Origin: CBFDBF01 sp050293315 | GTDB lineage: Bacteria; Pseudomonadota; Gammaproteobacteria; Chromatiales; Chromatiaceae | Direction of reading: 5' to 3' | Length of the DNA: 64,000 bases | Assembly: GCA_050293315.1 (NCBI GenBank) | Contig: JBNKMS010000005.1 | Location: 1-64,000, forward strand | Position numbers and translations under genes: made by a program | Part shown: positions 35,644-44,911 of the stretch, piece after piece | Position numbering within the stretch: the stretch's first letter is position 1 | Layout of the letters: every line of letters begins with the position of its first letter | The notes under the pieces: generated by a model | What the model saw: only the letters and a program-made list of their open reading frames with translations | Databases searched by the model: none | Told to the model about the DNA's origin: nothing

Positions 35644-36632
35644 GGCTGCAACCTTGGGTGTTCGCCAACAAGACTTTCGAGAAACACTATGATTGTAGAT
35701 GCATCTCTGTCACCTATGTTGCGGCCAAGCTGGTAGTGTGCCATGGCCTGAATCGCTCCGGTCAGACTGGATTTACTACCATCATGAAAAAAATATTTCT
35801 GCCTTGTCACCAAACGTAGACTCGGGACCTTGAACATATATCTATCTATATGCTCCCCGGTAACGTTATAGCGACCCAGATCGCTCTCTGTTATCTCCCC
35901 CCCACGTTCTGCAAAATAGTCGTATCCCACCGCTCCCATAGTGGCAAACATGTTGCCACCCACATTCTGCCCCTGATGGCAGCTGATACAGCCATAGGAT
36001 TTAAACAGCTGATAGCCCCTAAATGCCTCCATACTCAGCGCCGCATCATCCCCTTGCAGCCAGCGGTCAAAAGGAGAGTCAACGGTAACCAGGGAGCGCT
36101 CAAATGTGGCGATAGCATCTTCGATATTTTTTCGAGTAATCCCATCGGGATAACTGCCGTTAAATGCTGAGACCATGGCAGGATCCTGTTGCAGCTTGGT
36201 GATAGCCTCATCCCAACTGGAGTTCATCTCTATGGGATTGTGGACCGGGCCCTTTATCTGCTCTTCCAGAGTGACCGCCCTACCATCCCAGAACTGTACA
36301 AAGTTGTATCCGCTGTTCCATACCGTTGGCGTCTTGACCGGCCCCTTGGCATTGCCAATCCCCACTGCAGTCGGGAGACTGTCGGAGCCATTGCTGGAGA
36401 GATCATGGCAACTGGAACAGCTGATCGTATTATCGGCCGACAGACGGGCATCATGGAATAGCTTGTCACCCAGGGTGACCTTGGCTGGATTTAGGCCATC
36501 TATCTGCTGCAGAGGCTTGATCGGTTCATTTATTCGAGCCGGTCCAGACCAGACCGGGGGGGTCAAAAGGGCTGCGCAGAGCATCCACAATGCTATAGAT
36601 GCCCGGCAGGATGCTCTCGGCTTATGCTGCAT
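35640..36632 (-). CDS. Diheme cytochrome c peroxidase (CcpA/MauG family)
   Basis: Periplasmic diheme peroxidase-type protein; family members reduce hydrogen peroxide with electrons from small c-cytochromes. It has a signal peptide (ALWMLCAALLTPPVWS), then two heme sites: SCSSCHDLS near residue 78 and GCISCHQGQN near residue 217. KVTLGDKLFHDARLSADNT, GPVHNPIEM and VPSLRLVTRQKYFFHDGS are typical. The 330-residue length fits. It is co-transcribed with the GGDEF-EAL gene and lies next to the ccm operon that would mature its hemes. Confidence 0.92.
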   Translation of the reverse strand: MQHKPRASCRASIALWMLCAALLTPPVWSGPARINEPIKPLQQIDGLNPAKVTLGDKLFHDARLSADNTISCSSCHDLSSNGSDSLPTAVGIGNAKGPVKTPTVWNSGYNFVQFWDGRAVTLEEQIKGPVHNPIEMNSSWDEAITKLQQDPAMVSAFNGSYPDGITRKNIEDAIATFERSLVTVDSPFDRWLQGDDAALSMEAFRGYQLFKSYGCISCHQGQNVGGNMFATMGAVGYDYFAERGGEITESDLGRYNVTGEHIDRYMFKVPSLRLVTRQKYFFHDGSKSSLTGAIQAMAHYQLGRNIGDRDASTIIVFLESLVGEHPRLQP

Positions 36633-36769
36633 AATTATTATCGCTTGAGGCTGGCCTGTCCGAAATAAGTCTAGCAGAACATCACGCTTTTGCTGGGACA
36701 GCCACTACGCCAACAACGGTGTTACCACATAGCCTTATGAGAGAGTTAGTCCGAGCCCCATCTGCATAG

Positions 36770-37627
36770 TTATCCGCCGTCAGCCGCCCCCTCTACCTCG
36801 GCAATCAACGCACGCACCCTCTGCTCTGACTCAGGGTCGTCCTGCAGCTGTGGTAACAGCGCCTTCCAGTGGGTCAGTGCCTGCTCATTATTGCCGGCCG
36901 CCCTCTCCACCGCACCGGCCAACCAGAGGGCAGTGGCACTATCCGGGGCCAACTTCACCGCCTTGCGCACCAGCTCCGTAGGCCGCCCCGCCATATCCCC
37001 CTGCCGAGAGAGTATAAGTGCGTTGGCCAGCGCTAACAGCACCGCCGGCTCATCCGCAACCAGCCCGTTGACCTGTTCAAAGGCCTCAGCCGCCTGCGGA
37101 TACTGCTCGGTGGCCATATAGCTACGTCCCAGCATAAACCAGCCGTTGGGATCATCCGGATTCTCTTTTAATCTGTCCCGCAGGGCGACAATCATCTCAT
37201 CCATCGATTTAGGCGCCCCGGCATGACCGGGCGCCCCAACATCTCCGCCCCCTGCCACACCCACGAGTTCAGGAGAGCCGACATAGAGGTATATCAGTAT
37301 GGTCAACAGGGGCACCACTACCACCAGCACCCATAGCGCCAAGCGGCCCGATTGACTGGAGTCGACCTCAACCTCCTTCTCTGCGCCCATCTCCAGATCA
37401 AGCAGTAGCGACTGCTCCAACTCCTGCCTCGACTTAAGGTACTCCTCCTGCGAGAGTTCGCCCTGCTGCCGCGCTATATCCAGAGCGGCCAGATGCTCGC
37501 GGGCGATATCTACATTCTGTCCATCCCGATCTAGGCTGCGCAGCTCCCGTTGACGCAACAGGGCTGGGGCCAGAGCAACTAAGGCCACTATGACCATCAA
37601 GAGCACCACTATCCAGAACAGCATCAT
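36770..37627 (-). CDS. ccmI: Cytochrome c maturation protein CcmI
   Basis: TPR protein that holds apocytochrome c for heme ligation with CcmF and CcmH. Two membrane helices (about 2-22 and 96-117) frame a cytoplasmic segment with LREHLAALD-type helices. TPR repeats occupy about 155-275 (NPDDPNGWFMLGRSYMATEQ, DEPAVLLALANALILSRQG). The 285-residue length is short of fused forms. It is the last gene of the operon and its ATG overlaps the ccmH stop. Confidence 0.88.
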   Translation of the reverse strand: MMLFWIVVLLMVIVALVALAPALLRQRELRSLDRDGQNVDIAREHLAALDIARQQGELSQEEYLKSRQELEQSLLLDLEMGAEKEVEVDSSQSGRLALWVLVVVVPLLTILIYLYVGSPELVGVAGGGDVGAPGHAGAPKSMDEMIVALRDRLKENPDDPNGWFMLGRSYMATEQYPQAAEAFEQVNGLVADEPAVLLALANALILSRQGDMAGRPTELVRKAVKLAPDSATALWLAGAVERAAGNNEQALTHWKALLPQLQDDPESEQRVRALIAEVEGAADGG

Positions 37628-38097
37628 GCGTCATCCCCTTTGTTCGTGTCGTCCAGCAGGCTGCTGGCGCGCTCATGCTCCACCGGAGACAGCTCCTCAA
37701 GCGGCTCCCGATTGCGCCGCCGCACAACCATCAACAACCCCACTACCCCGGCAGCGAGAATAATGAACGGACCGATCCAGAGCAGTGCGGTAGAGCGACG
37801 GAACGGCGGCCGATAGAGGACAAAATCACCATAGCGCTGCACCATAAAGGCGGCTACCTCCTGCTTGCTTTTCCCCTCCCGTACCATTTCGTAGGTGAGA
37901 CGGCGCATATCCCGCGCCAGACTCGCATTGGAGTCCGCCAGATTCTGATTCTGACAGACCAGACAGCGCAGCTCCTCAATCAGCTGCTTATAGCGCGCCT
38001 CGTTCTCCGGATTATCAAACCGATACGCCTCGATGGTGTTGGCAGCGGCCAAGCCGATAACACTGCACAGCAACAGGGTCACTCCAAGACGTCTCAT
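37624..38097 (-). CDS. ccmH: Cytochrome c maturation protein CcmH
   Basis: Membrane-anchored thiol protein that reduces apocytochrome CXXCH for heme attachment. The start chosen (MRRLGVTLLL) overlaps the ccmG stop by 4 bp and gives 157 residues with a signal peptide. The redox motif LRCLVCQNQNLADSNA is present, then VQRYGDFVLYRPPF and a C-terminal membrane helix (LLWIGPFIILAAGVVGLLM). It is the short form, complemented by separate ccmI. Confidence 0.93.
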   Translation of the reverse strand: MRRLGVTLLLCSVIGLAAANTIEAYRFDNPENEARYKQLIEELRCLVCQNQNLADSNASLARDMRRLTYEMVREGKSKQEVAAFMVQRYGDFVLYRPPFRRSTALLWIGPFIILAAGVVGLLMVVRRRNREPLEELSPVEHERASSLLDDTNKGDDA

Positions 38098-38642
38098 GGC
38101 TCCCCCTGCAACTTGATAAATAGCGGTCGCAGTTGCCCCTCCCAAACATCTGCATTCAATGGACCTTTGGTAAATTTCCAGCGGATATAGCCCTTTTTAT
38201 CGATCAGAAAGGTCTCCGGCGCGCCATATACCCCCAGGTCCATCACTGTCCTGCTATCGGCATCAAACCCGACCATTACAAATGGATTGCCTTTGCTGGC
38301 CAGCATCTGCTGCGCATCCTCTCGCTCCCTATCATTATCGCTTTTCCAGTCAATCCCAAATATAGGAACCCCCTCCTCCTGTGCCAGGTGGTTAAGATAC
38401 TCATGCTCATACAAACACACTGGACACCATGTTCCCCAGACATTCAGCAACCAAACCTTGCCCTGCATACTGGAAGAGCTCACCATCTTTTCGGGATCAA
38501 ACAGGTCAGGAAGATTGATCTCAGGGGCCTTTTTATTTATCAGCACAGATGGCACATCCCGTGGATTCAGCCCTAACCCGACATAGAGAAAGGCGAGCAC
38601 CAGAAAAAAGATTAACAGTGGTAAAAGATGACGTAGCTTCAT
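38094..38642 (-). CDS. ccmG: Thiol:disulfide interchange protein CcmG/DsbE
   Basis: Periplasm-facing thioredoxin-fold reductant in cytochrome c maturation. The 182-residue protein has an N-terminal anchor (LLPLLIFFLVLAFLYVGLG) and the active site WGTWCPVCLYE. The family acidic/cis-Pro side reads GAPETFLIDKKGYI. It overlaps ccmF and ccmH by 4 bp each. Confidence 0.94.
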   Translation of the reverse strand: MKLRHLLPLLIFFLVLAFLYVGLGLNPRDVPSVLINKKAPEINLPDLFDPEKMVSSSSMQGKVWLLNVWGTWCPVCLYEHEYLNHLAQEEGVPIFGIDWKSDNDREREDAQQMLASKGNPFVMVGFDADSRTVMDLGVYGAPETFLIDKKGYIRWKFTKGPLNADVWEGQLRPLFIKLQGEP

Positions 38643-40588
38643 TGCGCCTCTCCAGCTCCGACGGTGGCCTGCCGCGACTTGCGGGCCAGCCTAAAATAGC
38701 GCCGATCTATGGCGGCCAGTAACCCGCCGAGTGACATCAGCAGCCCTCCCATCCAGATCCAGCGGACAAAAGGTTTGTGATAGATACGCAGACTCCAGGC
38801 GCCCGCATCCCCAAGCGGTTCGCCCAAGGCCACAAACAGATCACGCCACAGACCGGCATCTATTCCCGCCTCGGTCATCGGCATGCCACTCTTGTAGTTG
38901 CGCTTCTCTGGGTACAGCACAGTAACCTGGTTGCCATCCCGCGACACCTCAACCAATCCCCGGGCCGCCGTATAGTTGGCCGCACTGGCTGCACGCGCGC
39001 CCTGGAACAGAAAATCGTAACCGTTCAGATTGTAGCTCTGACCCGGATCGAGGCGGATATCCTTCTCCTGGCTATATATTGAAGATAGGGCAACCCCCAG
39101 CACAAAGACCGCGATCCCGATGTGACCTAGAACCATTCCCCAACCACTCCGGGTGATACTGGAAAGCCCTCCCTGCCCCTTGATCCAGGCCAGGGTGGTA
39201 AAGGTGACCCAGAGGGCCAGAGCCACACTCGCCGCCGCCCACCAGCTGAAGGATGGGGCCAGCAGCAGGACCAGGTGGGGTCCGAGCAACAGGCTGAGCA
39301 GGAGCGATACATAGAGTCTACGCACCAGCCCTGACCCGCTATCATCCCTCCAGCGCAGCAGAGGCCCCACCCCCACCAACAGCACCAGGGGGATAGAGAG
39401 CGGCACGAATACACTCTCAAAATATGGCGGTCCGACCGAGATCTTTCCCACACCGAGGGCATCAAGAATCAGTGGATAGAGGGTCCCCAGCAGGACACTA
39501 CAGGCGATCACTACCAGGATGACATTGTTCAGCAGCAGCCCCATCTCACGGGAGAGAGTGGAGAAGTGGACGCTACTTCTAATCTGCGAGGCACGCCAGG
39601 AGTAGAGCAGCAGCGAGCCGCCGATCACCGCCCCGAGAAACAGCAGGATAAAGACACCGCGGGTCGGATCGGTGGCAAACGCGTGTACCGAGGTCAGCAC
39701 CCCGGAGCGCACCAGGAACGTCCCCAGCAGACTCAGCGAAAATGCAAAGATGGCCAGCAGCACGGTCCAAGCCTTGAAGGCGCCACGCTTCTCGGTTACG
39801 GCTAGGGAGTGGATCAAGGCAGTACCTACGATCCAGGGCATGAATGAGGCGTTTTCCACCGGGTCCCAGAACCACCAGCCGCCCCAGCCCAGCTCATAGT
39901 AGGCCCACCAGCTCCCGAGGACAATGCCGAGGGTCAGAAAGATCCAGGCCACATTGGTCCAGGGGCGGGACCAGCGGGCCCAGGCCGCATCTAGCCGCCC
40001 ACCCAGCATGGCGGCGATGGCAAAGGCGAAGGCGACGGAGAAACCGACATAGCCCATGTAGAGCATAGGTGGATGCAGCGCCAGTCCAGGGTCCTGCAGC
40101 AATGGATTTAGATCGCGCCCCTCGATGGGTGGATTGGGCAGGCGATCAAATGGATTGGAGGTAAACAGCATAAACATCAGAAAGCCGACGCTCACCAGAC
40201 CAATCACCCCAACCACGCGGGCCACCATCACCTCCGGCACACTACGGCTGAAGATGGTCACGGCGGTCGTCCAGATGGAGAGCGCAACCGCCCACAGCAG
40301 CAACGACCCCTCATGCGCGCCCCACACCCCGGAGATCAAATAGAGAGTAGGAAGGGCGGTGTTTGAGTTGGTGGCCACATAGCGCACCGAGAAATCGTGG
40401 ACCAGAAAGGCGTAGGTGAGACAGCCGAAGGCGATCAACATGAAGAGCATCTGCACCTGCGCCGCCGGTCTGGCCAGCGCCACCCAGGAGGCAATCCCTT
40501 TATGCGCCCCCATGAGCGGCAGGACCGCCTGCACCAGTGCCAGGACCAGTGCCAGGACCAGCGCTACCTGCCCGATCTCCGGGATCAC
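38639..40588 (-). CDS. ccmF: Heme lyase subunit CcmF
   Basis: Multi-helix inner-membrane protein that attaches heme to apocytochrome c with CcmH and CcmI. The 649-residue length and about 15 helices are standard. The heme-handling WWD motif is intact (GWGGWWFWDPVENASFMPW), with GVWGAHEGSLLLW near residue 90 and conserved His near HPPMLYMGY and LIHSLAVTEKRG. It overlaps ccmE and ccmG. Confidence 0.95.
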   Translation of the reverse strand: MIPEIGQVALVLALVLALVQAVLPLMGAHKGIASWVALARPAAQVQMLFMLIAFGCLTYAFLVHDFSVRYVATNSNTALPTLYLISGVWGAHEGSLLLWAVALSIWTTAVTIFSRSVPEVMVARVVGVIGLVSVGFLMFMLFTSNPFDRLPNPPIEGRDLNPLLQDPGLALHPPMLYMGYVGFSVAFAFAIAAMLGGRLDAAWARWSRPWTNVAWIFLTLGIVLGSWWAYYELGWGGWWFWDPVENASFMPWIVGTALIHSLAVTEKRGAFKAWTVLLAIFAFSLSLLGTFLVRSGVLTSVHAFATDPTRGVFILLFLGAVIGGSLLLYSWRASQIRSSVHFSTLSREMGLLLNNVILVVIACSVLLGTLYPLILDALGVGKISVGPPYFESVFVPLSIPLVLLVGVGPLLRWRDDSGSGLVRRLYVSLLLSLLLGPHLVLLLAPSFSWWAAASVALALWVTFTTLAWIKGQGGLSSITRSGWGMVLGHIGIAVFVLGVALSSIYSQEKDIRLDPGQSYNLNGYDFLFQGARAASAANYTAARGLVEVSRDGNQVTVLYPEKRNYKSGMPMTEAGIDAGLWRDLFVALGEPLGDAGAWSLRIYHKPFVRWIWMGGLLMSLGGLLAAIDRRYFRLARKSRQATVGAGEAQ

Positions 40589-41046
40589 TCCCCCTCCTCC
40601 ATCACCGCGCTCTTGGAGAGCTCCTGCAGCTTGGCCTCATCCAGGGCCTCCGCCACCTCTGGCGGCATATACTTCTCATCGTGCTTCGCCAGTACCTGAT
40701 CTGCTATAAAGACCCCGCTTGGGTCCAACCGGCCCTGGGCAACCGCCCCCTGCCCCTCGGCGAACAGATCCGGGAGGATGCCGGTATAGGCAACATTTAC
40801 ATCGTGTGCCTTGTCTGTAAGCACAAAGCGTATAGTCAGCTCCTGGCCGCGCTGCAGACTCCCCTCCTTCACCATACCGCCGAGCCTGAACAGGTGCCCT
40901 TTGGGGGCCTCACCCGCAGCCACCTGGGTAGGTGAGAAGAAGTAGGCCATGTTACTGCCCAGGGCGTTGAATACCAGCCAGCTCACCAACAGCAGGGCGG
41001 CCATCCCGACCAGGAGAAACAGAAATCTTTTATGTCTTGCTCTCAT
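40585..41046 (-). CDS. ccmE: Heme chaperone CcmE
   Basis: Carries heme covalently on a His in the periplasm between CcmABCD and CcmF. The 153-residue protein has an N-terminal helix (FLFLLVGMAALLLVSWLVF), the beta-barrel core (FRLGGMVKEGSL) and the heme-ligating segment VLAKHDEKYMPPEV. It follows ccmD without a gap and overlaps ccmF by 4 bp. Confidence 0.95.
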   Translation of the reverse strand: MRARHKRFLFLLVGMAALLLVSWLVFNALGSNMAYFFSPTQVAAGEAPKGHLFRLGGMVKEGSLQRGQELTIRFVLTDKAHDVNVAYTGILPDLFAEGQGAVAQGRLDPSGVFIADQVLAKHDEKYMPPEVAEALDEAKLQELSKSAVMEEGE

Positions 41047-41217
41047 CTACTTTTGCGCCTCTCTAATTCGTGCCATACGGGCAATCCGTTGCAGGATATT
41101 ACGCCGCCGCTGCCGCAACAGTAGAGGCTCTATAACCATCAGTAGTGCAGTGGCCCCGAACGAGCCCCAGACGTAGAGGGCGTAGCCGCCCATATCGAAG
41201 AATTCGGCCACGCTCAT
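41047..41217 (-). CDS. ccmD: Heme exporter protein CcmD
   Basis: Small membrane subunit that stabilises the CcmC-CcmE complex. 56 residues: FFDMGGYALYVWGSFG, a single helix (TALLMVIEPLLL) and a basic tail (RRRNILQRIARMARIREAQK). The ATG overlaps the ccmC stop by 4 bp. A longer frame upstream is open only because it crosses ccmC. Confidence 0.92.
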   Translation of the reverse strand: MSVAEFFDMGGYALYVWGSFGATALLMVIEPLLLRQRRRNILQRIARMARIREAQK

Positions 41218-41963
41218 CTGCCCTCTCCCGCTATCTCGTTCACCCAGGTGGTCTCTCTCTCCCGCTCCAGGATGATACTGCGGACACGACTCATCGCGGT
41301 GGCAATGGCATAGGCCCAGAAGCCGAAGGTCATGATCAACATAGTGGCCAACATGGTCTCTCCCATGCTGGATCCTGTCCCCATACCGACTGAGGCGCCC
41401 TGGTGCAGGGTGTTCCACCACTTCACCGAGTAGTAGATGATCGGCACATTGACCACACCCACCAGCACCAGGATGGCCCCGGCGCGATCGGCACGACGAG
41501 GATCATCGATCGCCGACTGCAGGGCGATAAACCCAAGGTAGAGAAACAACAGGATCAGGTCAGAGGTAAGCCTGGCATCCCATACCCACCAGGCGCCCCA
41601 CATCGGCTTACCCCAGAAGGCCCCGGTCCAGAGGGCGAGGAAGGTAAACATGGCTCCGGTAGGGGCCAGCGCCGCAGCCATCATGGCCGACAGGCGGGTA
41701 TTGAACACTAGGCCGAAACCTGACCAGACCGCCATCACCACATAGATAAACATCGACATCCAGGCCGCAGGGACATGTACAAAGATAATGCGGTAACCCT
41801 CACCCTGCTTGTAGTCAGTGGGGGCCACAAAGAAGCTCATATAGAGTCCGACCGCGATCAGCACCACCGTGATCAGCGTGGCCCAGCGGGCGATACTGCC
41901 GGCCAACGGATAGAAGGTGGCCGGAGATGAGAATCTAAACAGATTTACCAGACGTGAACTCAT
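41214..41963 (-). CDS. ccmC: Heme exporter protein CcmC
   Basis: Six-helix inner-membrane protein that presents heme to CcmE. The 249-residue protein has the WWD motif (WGAWWVWDARLTSDL) with flanking His (VHVPAAWMS and NTLHQG). Order ccmC-D-E-F follows. A 42-bp gap separates it from ccmB. Confidence 0.94.
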   Translation of the reverse strand: MSSRLVNLFRFSSPATFYPLAGSIARWATLITVVLIAVGLYMSFFVAPTDYKQGEGYRIIFVHVPAAWMSMFIYVVMAVWSGFGLVFNTRLSAMMAAALAPTGAMFTFLALWTGAFWGKPMWGAWWVWDARLTSDLILLFLYLGFIALQSAIDDPRRADRAGAILVLVGVVNVPIIYYSVKWWNTLHQGASVGMGTGSSMGETMLATMLIMTFGFWAYAIATAMSRVRSIILERERETTWVNEIAGEGR

Positions 41964-42005
41964 AATAATTATCTAAATCCAGATGTCTTGCTTGTACACC
42001 AAAAC

Positions 42006-42674
42006 CTATTCAACAGAGATCCGCAACGCCGCTGCCACCGCCAGTGGCGCCAACAGCAGTGCCATCACCACGATGGCGGCCAACATAAAGATATGGCCCT
42101 CGCCCCCCAGACCGGAGACTGTGGCCTCAACCGCGCCGGCACCGAATATCAGCACCGGGACCATCAGCGGCAGCACCAACAGGGAGACCAGCACCCCGCC
42201 GCTACGCAGCCCCAGGATCAGGGCGGCACCGATGGCGCCTATAAGACTAAGCGCCGGGGTCCCCAGCAGTAGGGTCACCACCAGCGCCTGCAGCGCCTCG
42301 CCAGAGAGATCATACTGTATACCGAGCAGCGGCGATATCAGCACCAGCGGCAACCCGGTTACCAGCCAGTGGGCCATGATCTTGCCCAATACCAACAGCG
42401 AGAGAGGCTGCGGTGTCAGCAGCATCTGCTCCAGGGTGCCATCGGCAAAATCTATCGCGAACAGCCGCTCCAGCGCCAGCATAGAGGCCAACAGCGCCGC
42501 CACCCAGACTACCCCCGGTGCGATCAGCCGCAGTGTATCCAACTCCGGGCCTATCCCCAGCGGAAACAGGCTGACCACGATGACAAAAAAGAACAGGGTG
42601 GTAAAGATATCGGTGCGCCGACGCATCGCCAGGGTGAGATCCCGCCTGATGATGGTGAGAAATGCAGCGAACAT
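42006..42674 (-). CDS. ccmB: Heme exporter protein CcmB
   Basis: Membrane subunit of the CcmAB transporter that releases holo-CcmE using ATP. The 222-residue protein has six predicted helices with the family stretches FTTLFFFVIVVSLFPLGIGP, APGVVWVAALLASML and FADGTLEQMLLTPQPL. Its ATG shares a base with the ccmA stop (TGATG). Confidence 0.94.
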   Translation of the reverse strand: MFAAFLTIIRRDLTLAMRRRTDIFTTLFFFVIVVSLFPLGIGPELDTLRLIAPGVVWVAALLASMLALERLFAIDFADGTLEQMLLTPQPLSLLVLGKIMAHWLVTGLPLVLISPLLGIQYDLSGEALQALVVTLLLGTPALSLIGAIGAALILGLRSGGVLVSLLVLPLMVPVLIFGAGAVEATVSGLGGEGHIFMLAAIVVMALLLAPLAVAAALRISVE

Positions 42675-43306
42675 CAGAGATCACCCTCCCGCTTACCCAG
42701 CTGCAGCCGCTTTACCTCTCCACTGGTCAGGGCGACCTCCTGGTGGGTCGTCAGAATAACCATACCGCCACCATCTACATGCCCCTTGATCACCCTCTGC
42801 AGCAGCTCCAGCGCAGAGCTGTCGAGGGCGCTGAACGGCTCATCCAGGACCCAGAGCCTGCAGCTGTTCAGCAGCAGACGCGCCAGGGCGACACGCCGCT
42901 TCTGTCCCTGCGACAACACCTTGACCGGCAGGTCCTCACGCCCCTGCAGACCCATCTGTCCCAGGGCGTCCCACGCCTGCTCTTGTGTTATCGACAGCCC
43001 GTCCAGCCGTGATGCGACCTGCAGGTTCTCCAGCCCGGTGAGGTCATCCTTGATCCCGTTCAGATGGCCGATATAGAGCAGATTGCGGCTAAACTCCTCC
43101 CGCAGGCTGTAGATACTCTCTCCCTCCCAGCGCACCTCGCCCTCGGTCGGCTGGATTAGGCCGCATACGGTGCGCATCAGGGTGGTCTTGCCACTGCCGT
43201 TATGGCCATGCAGATAGAGCAGCTCCCCCGGCTGCAAGGTAAAGCCTAGTCCGCTGAACAGACGGTAGTCACCCCGCTGACATTCAAGATTGAGGACTTC
43301 AAGCAT
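42674..43306 (-). CDS. ccmA: Cytochrome c biogenesis ATP-binding protein CcmA
   Basis: ABC ATPase of the heme-handling CcmAB complex and first gene of the ccm operon. The start chosen (MLEVLNLECQRG) gives 210 residues, the family's length. Walker A LHGHNGSGKTTLMR, signature LSQGQKRRVALARLL, Walker B LWVLDEPFSALD and the switch His in LTTHQEV are intact. An in-frame ATG 96 bp upstream would add an unmatched extension. It is divergent from rdgB. Confidence 0.93.
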   Translation of the reverse strand: MLEVLNLECQRGDYRLFSGLGFTLQPGELLYLHGHNGSGKTTLMRTVCGLIQPTEGEVRWEGESIYSLREEFSRNLLYIGHLNGIKDDLTGLENLQVASRLDGLSITQEQAWDALGQMGLQGREDLPVKVLSQGQKRRVALARLLLNSCRLWVLDEPFSALDSSALELLQRVIKGHVDGGGMVILTTHQEVALTSGEVKRLQLGKREGDL

Positions 43307-43395
43307 CGACCCGGTGGCACCTGTGCAATAGAATTGAGCAATTGTACACGCCGGGCAGTTGTTGCCCAACCTACATAATCTAAGGAATAACTTAT

Positions 43396-44004
43396 ATGCC
43401 ACAGCATCGTATCGTCCTCGCCAGCAATAATGCAGGCAAGGTCCGGGAGATCGGCCAGCTCCTGGCCTCCCAGCAGATTGAGATCATCCCCCAGCGGGAG
43501 TTTGCGGTCGAGGATATTGAGGAGACCGGCCTCACCTTTGTCGAGAACGCCATCCTCAAGGCGCGCCATGCAGCCGAGCAGAGCGGCCTACCGGCAATTG
43601 CCGACGACTCCGGGATTGAGGTGGACGCACTGAAAGGTGCCCCCGGCATCTACTCCGCCCGCTATGCCGGTGAGGGTGCCGATGACCAGGCCAACAACGA
43701 TAAACTTCTGCAAGAGCTTGAGGGGCTGCCCGACGAACAGCGCAGTGCCCGCTTCCAGTGCCTGCTGGTATATATGCGCCATGCAGCAGACCCCACCCCG
43801 CTCATCTGCCAGGGCACCTGGGAGGGGCGTATACTGACAGCGCCACAGGGCGACAACGGCTTCGGCTATGATCCACTGTTCTGGGTGCCGACCGAGGGCT
43901 GCTCCTCTGCCGAACTGGATCCCGAGGTAAAGAACCGTCTCAGCCATCGCGGCCAGGCGCTACGCCTGCTACTTACCAACATAGCCAACCTGCAGAGTGA
44001 ATAA
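43396..44004 (+). CDS. rdgB: XTP/dITP pyrophosphatase (non-canonical purine NTPase)
   Basis: Removes deaminated purine nucleotides (dITP, XTP) from the pool. The 202-residue protein has the substrate-binding start IVLASNNAGKVREIG, EDIEETGLTFVENAILKARH, the metal-site region AIADDSGIEVDALKGAPGIYSAR (partly quoted as ADDSGIEVDAL) and the C-terminal GFGYDPLFWVP and LSHRGQAL. Standard length. The next frame starts on its stop codon (TAATG). Confidence 0.95.
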   Translation: MPQHRIVLASNNAGKVREIGQLLASQQIEIIPQREFAVEDIEETGLTFVENAILKARHAAEQSGLPAIADDSGIEVDALKGAPGIYSARYAGEGADDQANNDKLLQELEGLPDEQRSARFQCLLVYMRHAADPTPLICQGTWEGRILTAPQGDNGFGYDPLFWVPTEGCSSAELDPEVKNRLSHRGQALRLLLTNIANLQSE

Positions 44005-44378
44005 TGCAAGAGACACTCATTATAATCGGCGGCATCTTCACAGTAACACTGATTATTTTTCACCTGCTGTTTTGGCGCCTGTTCAATTGGCCGGAGTCAC
44101 TGCAGGGCACTAACTACGTAAACCGGGCAACTATTCAGGTCCTGAATATAAGCATCACCTTTATATTCGTTATCTTCGCCTATATCTCCTTTGCCCACAC
44201 CCAAGAGCTGCTGACTACGCCGCTGGGTAGAACTTTGTTGTTCTTGATATCGTCTCTATGGCTGTTCCGAACACTACAGCAAATCATCTTCTACAAATTC
44301 AGACACCCGGCATCCATCGGCCTGACACTCTTTTTCCTCACCGGGGCCTTTCTATACGGCCTGCCACTCATCATATAG
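44004..44378 (+). CDS. Hypothetical four-helix membrane protein
   Basis: Not recognised. 124 residues, mostly hydrophobic, with about four predicted helices (IIIGGIFTVTLIIFHLLFW, VLNISITFIFVIFAYISF, LGRTLLFLISSLWLF, GLTLFFLTGAFLYGLPL). Its start codon overlaps the rdgB stop (TAATG), so it is probably co-translated with rdgB. Base composition is still close to core genes. Confidence 0.7.
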   Translation: MQETLIIIGGIFTVTLIIFHLLFWRLFNWPESLQGTNYVNRATIQVLNISITFIFVIFAYISFAHTQELLTTPLGRTLLFLISSLWLFRTLQQIIFYKFRHPASIGLTLFFLTGAFLYGLPLII

Positions 44379-44498
44379 CAGGGCCCTGCTCGAACACAGA
44401 ACAGCAATGCAACAGCGCTTGATTTTGGGAAGGGCATGTACGATTATGCATGACAACCCCTCATATCGGCAGGATGCTTCTTATGGAAAAAGAGAGAT

Positions 44499-44870
44499 AT
44501 GAAATACTTTAAATTTTATTTTGTCACCTCAATTATCGTTGGCATACTCCAGATTATAGATGGTGTTATCTTGGCATCCTCATCAGATATTGGAGTTATC
44601 AATATAGCGGTTGCACTTCTTGAAATGCTTTGGGTTATATTTTCAATTATTGCAATCATTAAGGTCAACAAATCAAAATACGTGCCTATAACATATGTTG
44701 CTTACAATCTACTAGGCTGGTGTTATGGAGCGTATCTATCTTTTCACGCACTAAACACAGAGCAATCGATTATGCCATTGTGGTTTGCTGTATTTGGCTT
44801 ATGTTTTGGCTGCTATTTTGCAACTGTAAGTTATTTAGCATTAAAACAGCATGGCGTCATAAATGCTTAA
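44499..44870 (+). CDS. Hypothetical membrane protein
   Basis: Not recognised. 123 residues with four predicted helices (FYFVTSIIVGILQIIDGVIL, INIAVALLEMLWVIFSIIAI, ITYVAYNLLGWCYGAYL and PLWFAVFGLCFGCYFATV). GAGAGAT lies before the ATG. Strongly A+T-rich compared with rdgB, marking the start of the 44.5-48 kb accessory patch. The stop lies within GCTTAAC, which resembles an attC R'' box, but no matching 3' half follows. Confidence 0.65.
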   Translation: MKYFKFYFVTSIIVGILQIIDGVILASSSDIGVINIAVALLEMLWVIFSIIAIIKVNKSKYVPITYVAYNLLGWCYGAYLSFHALNTEQSIMPLWFAVFGLCFGCYFATVSYLALKQHGVINA

Positions 44871-44911
44871 CAATACGAAGAGTTGGAAAAATTATGCACG
44901 CAGGAATAGCC

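Noticed and set aside
42369..43076. Plus-strand frame of 235 codons opposite ccmB/ccmA
   Set aside because: Shadow of two clearly functional ccm genes.
44862..44893. GCTTAAC after the gene ending at 44870 as an attC start
   Set aside because: No matching 3' half or CCCC block follows before the next gene.
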